8,520 bases of DNA from an uncultured Lachnospiraceae bacterium (GTDB lineage Bacteria > Bacillota > Clostridia > Lachnospirales > Lachnospiraceae). The stretch lies in contig CAJOLO010000061.1 of NCBI GenBank assembly GCA_905235345.1, forward strand, positions 1 through 8,520, read 5' to 3'. The notes under the pieces were generated by a model. That model had not been told where the DNA came from. It saw nothing but the letters and a program-made list of their open reading frames with translations, and searched no databases. Position 1 is the stretch's first letter. Every line of letters begins with the position of its first letter. Positions 1 through 6,600 of the stretch are shown here, one piece after another. The position numbers and the translations under genes are program-made.

Positions 1-35
1 AACGTCCAAAGTAAAAGAAAGAGGGGTAACGAAAT

Positions 36-260
36 ATGGATTCAAACAAGGATATTGATAATATAATTGCGCTGCTGGATGGAAAATGTGAGGCGGGAAT
101 TTCAAGAATAAAAGTGAACGTCTCAGAAGATCAGTCCCCGGAAAGCGTATCGGAGCAGTATCACAACGGAAGATGCGATGTGGGAAGTCCGTGGGCTACC
201 GGCAAGGTAAGGAACTTTGACTGTATCGACTATGACCCGGAAGATGATGCTAAGGAGTAA
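36..260 (+). CDS. small acidic Cys-containing protein, unknown function
   Basis: This 74-residue protein is not one I recognise. It starts at ATG 36 behind the purine-rich GAGGGG at 21-26 (spacing 9), which supports it as a real gene. It has no signal peptide and no membrane segment, so it is probably cytosolic. The N-terminal 15 residues can form a short amphipathic helix (IDNIIALL), followed by a possible beta segment (ISRIKVNV) and a polar, acidic tail ending in DYDPEDDAKE. There are three cysteines (C18, C47, C63) and a short motif CDVGSPWATG around residues 47-56. The spacing of the cysteines does not match a standard zinc ribbon. It lies 42 bases upstream of the 2H phosphoesterase, same strand, with no terminator between, so the two may be co-transcribed. 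Reality of the gene is fairly sure; function is open. Confidence 0.7.
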   Translation: MDSNKDIDNIIALLDGKCEAGISRIKVNVSEDQSPESVSEQYHNGRCDVGSPWATGKVRNFDCIDYDPEDDAKE

Positions 261-293
261 AAACATAAGTTATCTAATAAGAAATGCAAATAC

Positions 294-300
294 GAGGTGA
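294..300 (+). promoter_or_regulatory. Shine-Dalgarno site that decides the start of the 2H phosphoesterase
   Basis: GAGGTGA at 294-300 matches the 16S anti-SD core. The in-frame GTG at 297 lies inside this site and therefore has no SD of its own, while ATG 303 sits five bases after GAGG. ATG 303 is the better start. Confidence 0.6.
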
Positions 301-302
301 CT

Positions 303-839
303 ATGTATCTGATTACGGCATATTTTGATGACAATACAAATAAAAAATTGCAACGCCTGATAGATGGAATCGCAGATTGCTCCGGCAATTTTTTCATGAA
401 AGAACATAACGTACCGCCGCATCTTACAATATCTGCATTTGAGACAAGAAAGCCTGATGGTTTGATTCCTGTAATGGAGAAGCTGCATGAGAGGCTGTTA
501 CAGGGAGAGGTACAGTTCGTGTCTTTAGGAGTATTTCTACCGTATGTGATGTATGTGACACCTGTGCTTGACGGATATCTTCATGATATGGCGGTAGAAG
601 TGTATGATTCGATACAGAATGTGAAGGAAGATGGAGATATCCCTATCGTCAATAGATTCTATCACCCCTCAAGATGGTTTCCTCATGTTACACTTGGAAA
701 GACGCTTGACGAGGAGCAGATGAGACAGGCATTTTCCTATATGCAGAAGCATTTTGTACCTGTTACCGGCAGAATTGTGGAATTGGGTCTATCCAGAACC
801 AATCCGCATGAGGATATTGTGAGGACAGAGTTAAGATGA
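303..839 (+). CDS. 2H phosphoesterase, 2'-5' RNA ligase / cyclic phosphodiesterase-like
   Basis: A 178-residue cytosolic protein of the 2H phosphoesterase superfamily (LigT/2'-5' RNA ligase-like). The two hallmark H-x-T/S motifs are both present: H40-L-T42 (PPHLTIS) and H128-V-T130 (FPHVTLG), in the expected symmetric arrangement of two halves that together form the active site. Family members act on 2',3'-cyclic or 2'-5' linked phosphodiesters in RNA or nucleotides; the substrate of this one cannot be read from sequence. Length is normal for the family. I chose ATG 303 over the in-frame GTG 297 because the SD site GAGGTGA overlaps the GTG. It follows the small acidic gene by 42 bases and precedes the membrane protein gene by 21 bases, consistent with one transcript. 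The assignment to the superfamily is strong; a specific ligase activity is only a family label and should not be assumed. Confidence 0.85.
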   Translation: MYLITAYFDDNTNKKLQRLIDGIADCSGNFFMKEHNVPPHLTISAFETRKPDGLIPVMEKLHERLLQGEVQFVSLGVFLPYVMYVTPVLDGYLHDMAVEVYDSIQNVKEDGDIPIVNRFYHPSRWFPHVTLGKTLDEEQMRQAFSYMQKHFVPVTGRIVELGLSRTNPHEDIVRTELR

Positions 840-860
840 AGATAACCCGGAGAAAAGACA

Positions 861-1709
861 ATGAATAACAGAAAAAAAGACAGGAACAATTTAATAGCAG
901 GAATGTGCAGTTTAGCTATATGTTTGGCAGGATTATATTTCATAATAAATCATGAAGCTTTTTCAATCGCATTTGTTGCTTGCGTGATTTTGATAGTTTT
1001 TAACGGGGTGGTTGAAGCATATGGAATAAAGCAGTACTATGAAAGATATATTAAGCCCGGGAGGGAATCTAAACCGCTTATATTAACCATGGAAGAAAGA
1101 CGAAAGAAAGAAATATATGGACGTGTAAAGGCGGATGATATGTACGGAGTGTGCAGGGTATTTCTGAAAGAGTATTATAAATCGAGAATATTGTTGATAG
1201 CATTTTTGATGGCAATGCTTATGGTTTTTATACAGTTGCAATATGATAATGATCTGTTGCCGTATTGGACACCGTTACTGGCTGCTGTTCTCACAGTTAT
1301 TATAGCAACAATTGTTATTGTGCCGCGAGAGAGAAAGTTTAAAACTTCGGATGAACTGCGGGTCGCTGTTGAAAAAAGCGGTTTTGATCCGATGCGTGTA
1401 AATGATGATTTCATGCTTGGAACATATCATTATTTGATAAAGGGATTGCTTACTATAGGGCAGAACTATTATGTCATTTATGAACAGACAAAATGTTATG
1501 TCGGAGCAAATTCGGAAATAATAAAAGTATCGGGACGAATCATAAAAGAAGGGCAAACAGGTCCATATAATAACAGTGTAAAAATAGATCGTTATGTATT
1601 AAAGATATATACGAAAGATGTTACTATTACTTTAAAATGTCTGGATTATATTGCTTTGAAATATATCATAAAAGAGTTTTCCCAATTGGGAGTCGAAACG
1701 GATTTCTGA
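861..1709 (+). CDS. four-helix membrane protein with C-terminal cytosolic domain, unknown function
   Basis: A 282-residue integral membrane protein I do not recognise. Start ATG 861 has GGAGA at 849-853, spacing 7. Predicted helices by hydrophobicity: about residues 11-29, 33-51, 109-126 and 136-154, in two hairpins. Basic stretches (RKK at 4-6, ERRKKE at 79-84, RERKFK at 156-161) put the N-terminus, the central loop 52-108 and the C-terminus in the cytosol by the positive-inside rule. Residues 155-282 form a soluble domain that looks beta-rich (short alternating strands such as YYVIYE, RYVLKIYTKDVTITLK); a YcxB-like domain is one idea but I cannot confirm it. The gene is clearly more AT-rich than its neighbours (1561-1620 is about 25% GC by hand count, against about 52% for 2221-2280 in larE), which may mean recent acquisition or only weak selection. 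No enzyme motif is visible. Confidence 0.75.
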   Translation: MNNRKKDRNNLIAGMCSLAICLAGLYFIINHEAFSIAFVACVILIVFNGVVEAYGIKQYYERYIKPGRESKPLILTMEERRKKEIYGRVKADDMYGVCRVFLKEYYKSRILLIAFLMAMLMVFIQLQYDNDLLPYWTPLLAAVLTVIIATIVIVPRERKFKTSDELRVAVEKSGFDPMRVNDDFMLGTYHYLIKGLLTIGQNYYVIYEQTKCYVGANSEIIKVSGRIIKEGQTGPYNNSVKIDRYVLKIYTKDVTITLKCLDYIALKYIIKEFSQLGVETDF

Positions 1710-1751
1710 TGTACACATCACATTATTTCAACGTCCTTTTCATTTAGTGTA

Positions 1752-1780
1752 TTGTAACTGCTATACTGCTATGTTAAAAT
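1752..1780 (+). promoter_or_regulatory. probable sigma-A promoter of larE
   Basis: A -35 box TTGTAA (1752-1757, four of six consensus bases), a 17-base spacer, and a -10 box TAAAAT (1775-1780, five of six) preceded by TG at 1772-1773, which makes an extended -10. Transcription would begin near 1787, giving a leader of about 33 bases before larE. The gap 1710-1819 holds nothing else convincing. Position and spacing are good; the call rests on pattern matching only. Confidence 0.6.
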
Positions 1781-1819
1781 AAATATTATCTACTGATTAG
1801 ATAGGAATTAAGTGATGGG

Positions 1820-2647
1820 ATGATTAATACTATGATAGAAGCAGACAGAAAATACGAAGAATTAATTGAATATTTGAAAGAACTTGGAAGTGTTGCTGTG
1901 GCATTTTCGAGTGGTGTGGATTCCACATTTTTACTATATGCAGCGAAGGAAGCATTAGGTGTGGATAAGGTCATGGCGATAACCGCACAGTCATGCTCTT
2001 TTCCGAAGAGAGAGCTTAATGAAGCAGTGGCATATTGTAAGGATTCAGGAATACGGCATGAGATATGTCAGTCAGAGGAACTTGACATAGAGGGTTTTCG
2101 GGACAATCCTGTGAACAGATGTTATATGTGCAAGCATGAGTTGTTTGAGAAGATATGGGATATTGCAAGAGCTAATGGAATAGAGTATGTTGCTGAGGGC
2201 TCTAATATGGATGATGAGGGAGATTATCGTCCGGGACTTCAGGCGGTAAAGGAGTTGGACGTGAAAAGTCCGCTAAGAGCAGTTGGATTATATAAGGCGG
2301 AGATAAGAGAACTGTCAAAGAAGTATGGTCTGCCGACATGGGACAAGCAGTCTTTTGCATGTCTGTCCTCCAGGTTCGTATATGGGGAAACCATCAGCGA
2401 GGAGAAGCTTAACATGGTTGATAAAGCTGAACAGCTTCTTCTGGATATGGGCTTCCGTCAGGTAAGAGTGAGGATACATGGAAATATTGCGCGAATAGAG
2501 GTAGAGCCTGATGAGATCACAAGAATTGCAGAACAGAAGAACCGGAAGAAGATAGCGGCAACATTTAAGGAGTATGGCTTTGCCTATGTGACCCTTGATC
2601 TTATGGGATATAGGACAGGAAGTATGAATGAGGTTATTGACAGGTGA
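1820..2647 (+). CDS. larE: LarE, ATP-dependent sulfur insertase for the nickel-pincer nucleotide cofactor
   Basis: A 275-residue PP-loop pyrophosphatase of the LarE family, normal length. LarE activates the carboxylates of the pyridinium biscarboxylate mononucleotide with ATP and adds sulfur, making the nickel-pincer cofactor of lactate racemase and related enzymes. Visible marks: the PP-loop S30-S-G-V-D-S35, the motif EGSNMDDEGDYRPGL at 126-140, SPLR at 150-153, WDKQSFACLSSRF at 174-186, and a C-terminal DLMGYRTGSMN. Three cysteines, C101 and C104 (RCYMCK) and C181, match the LarE type that holds a [4Fe-4S] cluster, not the single-Cys sacrificial type of Lactiplantibacillus. The start is uncertain: ATG 1820 has only a weak SD (AGGA 1803-1806, spacing 13), and ATG 1832 is in frame. 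ATG 1815 opens a two-codon frame whose TGA overlaps ATG 1820. No larA, larB or larC lies in the window. Confidence 0.9.
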   Translation: MINTMIEADRKYEELIEYLKELGSVAVAFSSGVDSTFLLYAAKEALGVDKVMAITAQSCSFPKRELNEAVAYCKDSGIRHEICQSEELDIEGFRDNPVNRCYMCKHELFEKIWDIARANGIEYVAEGSNMDDEGDYRPGLQAVKELDVKSPLRAVGLYKAEIRELSKKYGLPTWDKQSFACLSSRFVYGETISEEKLNMVDKAEQLLLDMGFRQVRVRIHGNIARIEVEPDEITRIAEQKNRKKIAATFKEYGFAYVTLDLMGYRTGSMNEVIDR

Positions 2648-2663
2648 TATGTAGGCATATAAG
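2637..2663 (+). promoter_or_regulatory. possible promoter at the end of larE, reading into the gap
   Basis: A perfect -35 consensus TTGACA at 2637-2642, overlapping the last codons of larE, and TATAAG (five of six) at 2658-2663. The spacer is 15 bases, shorter than the preferred 17, which lowers confidence. Transcription would start near 2670 and run through the structured element into the ABC transporter genes, giving a leader of about 300 bases. I found no better promoter between 2664 and 2977. Confidence 0.4.
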
Positions 2664-2713
2664 TAAAACAGACGTAACTGTTCTGGTAGCATTTTACATA
2701 CACTGCGAGAGGT

Positions 2714-2730
2714 AATGTCATTAACTTGAG
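2714..2730 (+). repeat. left inverted-repeat arm of the gap element
   Basis: AATGTCATTAACTTGAG. Its reverse complement differs from the right arm (2878-2894) at two positions, one of which is a G-U pair in RNA. No clear flanking target duplication is visible next to either arm (GGT on the left, GTT on the right). Confidence 0.7.
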
Positions 2731-2877
2731 TTTTTTTCATTCCCTCATTCCTCAGCAAATCCAAGATTTGCTGCCACAGGTCTCCGTTCCCTCGCAATAC
2801 TGTCATCCACCGGATGACTGCGACAGTCGGCGCATAACCGGGTTCCCCCGAATCTCGTGCGCTCCCAAGGGGGAAGG

Positions 2878-2894
2878 CTTAAGTAAATGACATT
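2878..2894 (+). repeat. right inverted-repeat arm of the gap element
   Basis: CTTAAGTAAATGACATT, partner of the left arm at 2714-2730, 147 bases apart. It is followed at once by G and six T (2896-2901), so in RNA the closed stem would resemble a terminator with a very large, structured loop. Confidence 0.7.
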
Positions 2895-2963
2895 GTTTTT
2901 TCTGAGGATAACTTCGGTGGAAAGAAGTATTCGAGGCTAAGTAGTGCAAAGTATGGTTGCAGG

Positions 2964-2970
2964 AAAGGTG
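2964..2970 (+). promoter_or_regulatory. Shine-Dalgarno site that decides the ABC ATPase start
   Basis: AAAGGTG seven bases before ATG 2978. An upstream in-frame TTG at 2957 has no SD and would add seven residues not typical of the family, so ATG 2978 is chosen. Confidence 0.6.
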
Positions 2971-2977
2971 CATATAT

Positions 2978-3682
2978 ATGAGTGCATATGTGGAATTCAG
3001 AAATGTAAAGAAAACCTATAGGACAGGCGAGGTTGAGATACACGCTTTGCAGGATGTCAATTTTGAGATTGAGAAGGGTGAGTTCTGCGTGATCGTGGGG
3101 GCTTCAGGTGCGGGCAAGACGACAATACTCAACATTCTCGGTGGGATGGATACGTTGACTTCGGGTAGTGTGAAGTTAGACGGTGCCGAGATATCGGCCT
3201 ATAATAAGAAACAGCTCACGGCATATCGCAGATATGATGTGGGATTCGTATTTCAGTTCTACAATCTGGTGGGTAATCTGACTGCATTGGAGAATGTAGA
3301 GCTGGCAGCACAGATATGTAAAGAACCGTTAGATGCGGCAACTGTTCTTAAAGAAGTCGGACTTGAAGACAGAATGAAGAATTTCCCGGCACAGCTTTCC
3401 GGCGGAGAACAGCAAAGAGTTGCTATTGCAAGAGCACTTGCCAAGAATCCGAAGCTGCTGCTATGTGATGAACCCACCGGAGCACTTGATTATAATACAG
3501 GTAAATCGGTACTTAAGCTTTTGCAGGATACCTGTCGGGATACAGGTATGACGGTAGTGGTTATAACACATAATCAGGCAATCACTGCAATGGCTGACAG
3601 GATAATAACTGTTAAAAGCGGTACGATCGCAGATATGAGACTCAACGATAACATAATGGACATTGCAGACATAGAATGGTAG
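2978..3682 (+). CDS. ABC transporter ATPase, MacB/LolD/FtsE type
   Basis: A 234-residue nucleotide-binding subunit that powers the FtsX-type permease encoded just downstream. All ABC motifs are intact: Walker A G41-ASGAGK-T48, Q-loop Q93 (FVFQFYNLV), signature L140-SGGE-144, Walker B LLLCDE at 160-165 with catalytic E165, D-loop ALD at 169-171, and switch H198 (VITHN). The FQFYNL stretch and the short length are typical of the MacB/LolD/SalX group, which pairs with FtsX-fold permeases that act by mechanical coupling or by export of peptides, lipids or lipoproteins. It acts as a cytosolic dimer at the membrane. The stop is 12 bases before the permease start, so the two are surely translated from one message. 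The 5' leader is unusually long and may hold a structured element. The substrate cannot be read from this subunit. Confidence 0.95.
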   Translation: MSAYVEFRNVKKTYRTGEVEIHALQDVNFEIEKGEFCVIVGASGAGKTTILNILGGMDTLTSGSVKLDGAEISAYNKKQLTAYRRYDVGFVFQFYNLVGNLTALENVELAAQICKEPLDAATVLKEVGLEDRMKNFPAQLSGGEQQRVAIARALAKNPKLLLCDEPTGALDYNTGKSVLKLLQDTCRDTGMTVVVITHNQAITAMADRIITVKSGTIADMRLNDNIMDIADIEW

Positions 3683-3694
3683 GCTGAGATCTTT

Positions 3695-6600
3695 ATGAAA
3701 TCAATGATGAGAAAGACAACACTTAGGGAAATTAAACAGACCTTTGGCCGGTTTTTTGCGATATTTGCTATTATCGCACTTGGAGTCGGCTTTTTTTCAG
3801 GTGTGCGAATCACGACGCCTGCAATGGTGCATACCGTGGATACATTTTTACAGGAGAACCAGTTCTATGATTACCGTCTGATATCTACTCTTGGCTGGGA
3901 GGAAGAGGATGTTGAAAGCTTTCTTAATCGCGATGATGTGAGATATGCAGAGGGTGCATATACGGCGGATATACTTTACATTAATGAAGACGCTGATGAA
4001 CTGGTATTAAAGACTCATTCCATGCCGGATAATATTAACGGAATTGAGCTTGTCAAGGGTCATTTTCCTGAAAATGATAATGAGTGTGTGGTGGATTCGG
4101 TTATGAACGGACGTCCTGAAATCGGTGAGCATATATATGTCGCTGAAACCAATGAGGAGGATACTCTTGATACGATAAAATACCGTGAACTCACTGTGAC
4201 AGGATGGGCAGATTCATCGTATTATGTCAACTTTGAACGTGGAACCACATCGATAGGAACGGGTACGGTTGACGGTTTTGTATATGTTCCGAAAGGATTT
4301 TTTGACAGTGATATCTATACAGAGATATTCGTGAGATTTGATGAGGACTATGAGATTTATTCCAAAGCATATAAGAATTATATGAGTGACAAGAAAGAAA
4401 CGTGGGAGACTTATGTGGAGCAACAGGCAGATAACAGATATGACAGGGTTATAGCTGATGCCGAAGAGAAGATAGCTGATGGGGAAAATGAGCTTGCTGA
4501 TAAAAGAGAAGAAGGGCAGGAAGAATTAGATGACGCAAAGATTAAGTTAGAGGATGGCAAGACGGAGCTTGAAGATTCAGAGAAAAAACTTGCAGATGCG
4601 AAGAATGACCTCGATGATGCAAAGAGAGAGATAGATGACAACAGTTCAAAGCTTGCAGATGCAAAAAAGGAGCTTGCAGATGCCAAGAAGAAACTTGATA
4701 AGGTGAAGAAGCAGCTCGATAATGCAAAGTCAACATTAGTACAGTCGAAGAAGCAGCTTGATGACACGGATAAACAGTTGTCGTCCGGCGAAGATCAGAT
4801 TAAACAGGGGCAGGAGAAGATTGATGCTGCTTATAAAGAGCTTGAAAACAATGATAAAGAACTCACAGCACAGGAAACGGCATTGGCAGCTAAGGAGGCT
4901 GAATATAAAGCACAGCTTGAGCAGATCGGAGATATGTTTGATATGCTTTCTGCCGAACAGCAGGAGGCACTTAATAGTGCCGGCAGAGAAATAGAAGCCG
5001 GGAAAAATGCACTTAAAGAAGCAAGGGCAAAGCTAGAGGCCGGAAGGGGTGAACTGACAGCAAACCAGGCAGCTTTGGATACTCAGAAATATACACTTTC
5101 CGAAGGGAGAAAGGAATATCAGAAGGGGCTGATACAATATGAGGAAGGCGTTAAAGATTATGAAAAGGGTGTAGTACAATATGAGAGCGGAAAAGCAGAT
5201 TATGAGAATGGACTGGAAGAGTATAAGGACGGAAAAAGCAAGTTAGAGGATGGAGAGAAGAAGTATAGAGACGGGCTTGCCGAATATAATAAAGGACTTT
5301 CGGAGTACAGTGATGGTGTTTCAGACTACGAGGACGGTCTTAACGACTACGAGGACGGTGTTAAAGAATTCAATGAGAAGATAGCGGATGCGGAAGGAAA
5401 GATAGCAGATGCAAAGAAAGAACTTGACGATGTGGAGGAACCTGATACCTATTTGCTTGAACGTAATACCAACATAGGCTATGCATGTTTTGAAAATGAT
5501 TCCGAGATAGTTGCACAGGTGGCAAAGGTATTCCCGGTATTCTTTGTTCTGGTAGCTGCACTGGTGTGTATAACTACAATGGGAAGAATGGTAGAAGAGC
5601 AGAGAACACAGATAGGAGTCTATAAGGCTTTGGGATATTCGGAAGGTACCATCATGGGAAAATTCATGTTCTATTCGGGAAGTGCGGCACTGCTTGGCTG
5701 TGTTGTCGGATATTGCGGAGGAATCATATTGTTTCCTAAGGTAATATGGACGACATACAGAATGATGTATCACGCTCTTCCGATGAACTATATCATTGAT
5801 TGGAAACTGGCAGGATTGTCACTTGCGGCGGCACTTATATGTTCGATAGGGACAACATGGATAACCTGTCACTATGAACTTTCGGAGACTGCGGCAGGGC
5901 TTATGAGGCCTAAGGCTCCCAAGGCTGGAAAGAGAGTTTTTCTTGAATATGTTCCGGGTATATGGAATCATTTGAAATTCTTACATAAGGTTTCAATCAG
6001 AAACATATTCCGGTATAAGGGAAGATTTTTCATGATGATTGTGGGTATAGGAGGATGTACAGCGCTTCTTGTTACAGGTTTTGGAATCAGGGATTCGATA
6101 GCGGATTTCGCCTACATGCAGTATGACGAGATACAGACGGCGGATGCGTCAATGACCTACAAGACAGAGGATGATAATGTGATTCCGGAGAGCCTTCGCG
6201 GGATACTTGATGACGTAAGTCAGGAGTATCTGTTGTTAAATGAATCATCATGGGATATTCTTGCCGGGGATGCTGTTAAGGAGATTTCCCTTGTGGTTCC
6301 GGAAAACTATGATACCATTGACCATTATATGCATTTTCGCACTCCGGATGGGGAACCGCTATCAGTTCCCGGGAAGGATGAAGTGTATATATGCGAAGGC
6401 ATTGCCGAACGTTATGAGATATCCACAGGTGACGAGGTGACCCTTAGAGATTCTGATATGAGGGAGATCAGGGTGAAGGTGACAGGAATATTTGAAAATC
6501 ACGTGTATAATTATGTGTTCATAGCACCGGAGACAATGGAGGAGCAGCTTTCTGAAAGACTTGAGTATAATACAGCCTATATCAATTTTCAGGAAGGAGC

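Larger units (their letters stand above)
2714..2901 (+). ncRNA. candidate structured RNA or MITE-like element with long inverted ends
   Basis: I do not recognise this element. Seen by hand: the ends 2714-2730 and 2878-2894 pair in 16 of 17 positions including one G-U; TTCCCTC 2740-2746 pairs with 2869-2875; CAGCAAAT 2753-2760 pairs perfectly with 2766-2773 across a five-base loop; ACTGT 2799-2803 pairs with 2823-2827 and encloses CATCC 2804-2808 with 2812-2816; GGCGCA 2829-2834 pairs with 2858-2863 and encloses GGTTC 2841-2845 with 2850-2854. All helices nest, giving a basal rod and three branches. The G-U pairs favour the + strand as the RNA. The core (2771-2880) is about 62% GC. Six T follow the basal stem. 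It could be a stand-alone small RNA, a leader or attenuator of the ABC operon, or a non-autonomous transposable element whose ends happen to pair. No RNA family or parent transposon can be named. Confidence 0.4.
2648..2977 (+). other. gene-free gap between larE and the ABC transporter
   Basis: These 330 bases carry no credible gene. They hold, in order, the -10 part of a possible promoter, an AT-rich stretch, the inverted-repeat element 2714-2894, a six-T run at 2896-2901, a weak five-pair hairpin (ACTTC 2911-2915 with GAAGT 2924-2928), and the SD site of the ABC ATPase. Confidence 0.8.

Noticed and set aside
297..302. GTG as the start of the 2H phosphoesterase
   Set aside because: It lies inside the SD site that serves ATG 303.
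1707..1720. Hairpin TGATG-TACA-CATCA as a terminator after the membrane protein gene
   Set aside because: Only five pairs, AT-rich, and no T run follows. Not enough for an intrinsic terminator.
1739..1767. Second promoter with TTCATT and TATACT upstream of larE
   Set aside because: The -10 is fair but the -35 is poor; the extended -10 promoter at 1752-1780 is clearly better.
2315..2806. 163-codon open frame on the minus strand across the 3' half of larE and half of the gap element
   Set aside because: Most of it is the antisense shadow of larE. The part in the gap (with a stretch reading LWQQILDLLRNEG) crosses the inverted repeat and has no ribosome site or family I know. It could be a relic of a transposon gene, but it cannot be supported.
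2838..2857. tRNA T-arm-like GGTTC...GAATC hairpin
   Set aside because: The loop is CCCC and there is no acceptor, D or anticodon arm around it, so it is not a tRNA or tRNA fragment.
2957..2977. TTG as the start of the ABC ATPase
   Set aside because: No SD before it, while AAAGGTG lies seven bases before ATG 2978, and the family N-terminus fits ATG 2978.
4411..4767. Ser/Phe-rich minus-strand open frame of 118 codons
   Set aside because: A low-complexity mirror of the Lys/Asp/Glu-rich heptads of the permease; it has no start signals.
5321..5773. 150-codon minus-strand open frame
   Set aside because: Antisense to the conserved end of the stalk and second membrane helix of the permease; Cys/His/Tyr-rich content is a by-product of the coding strand.
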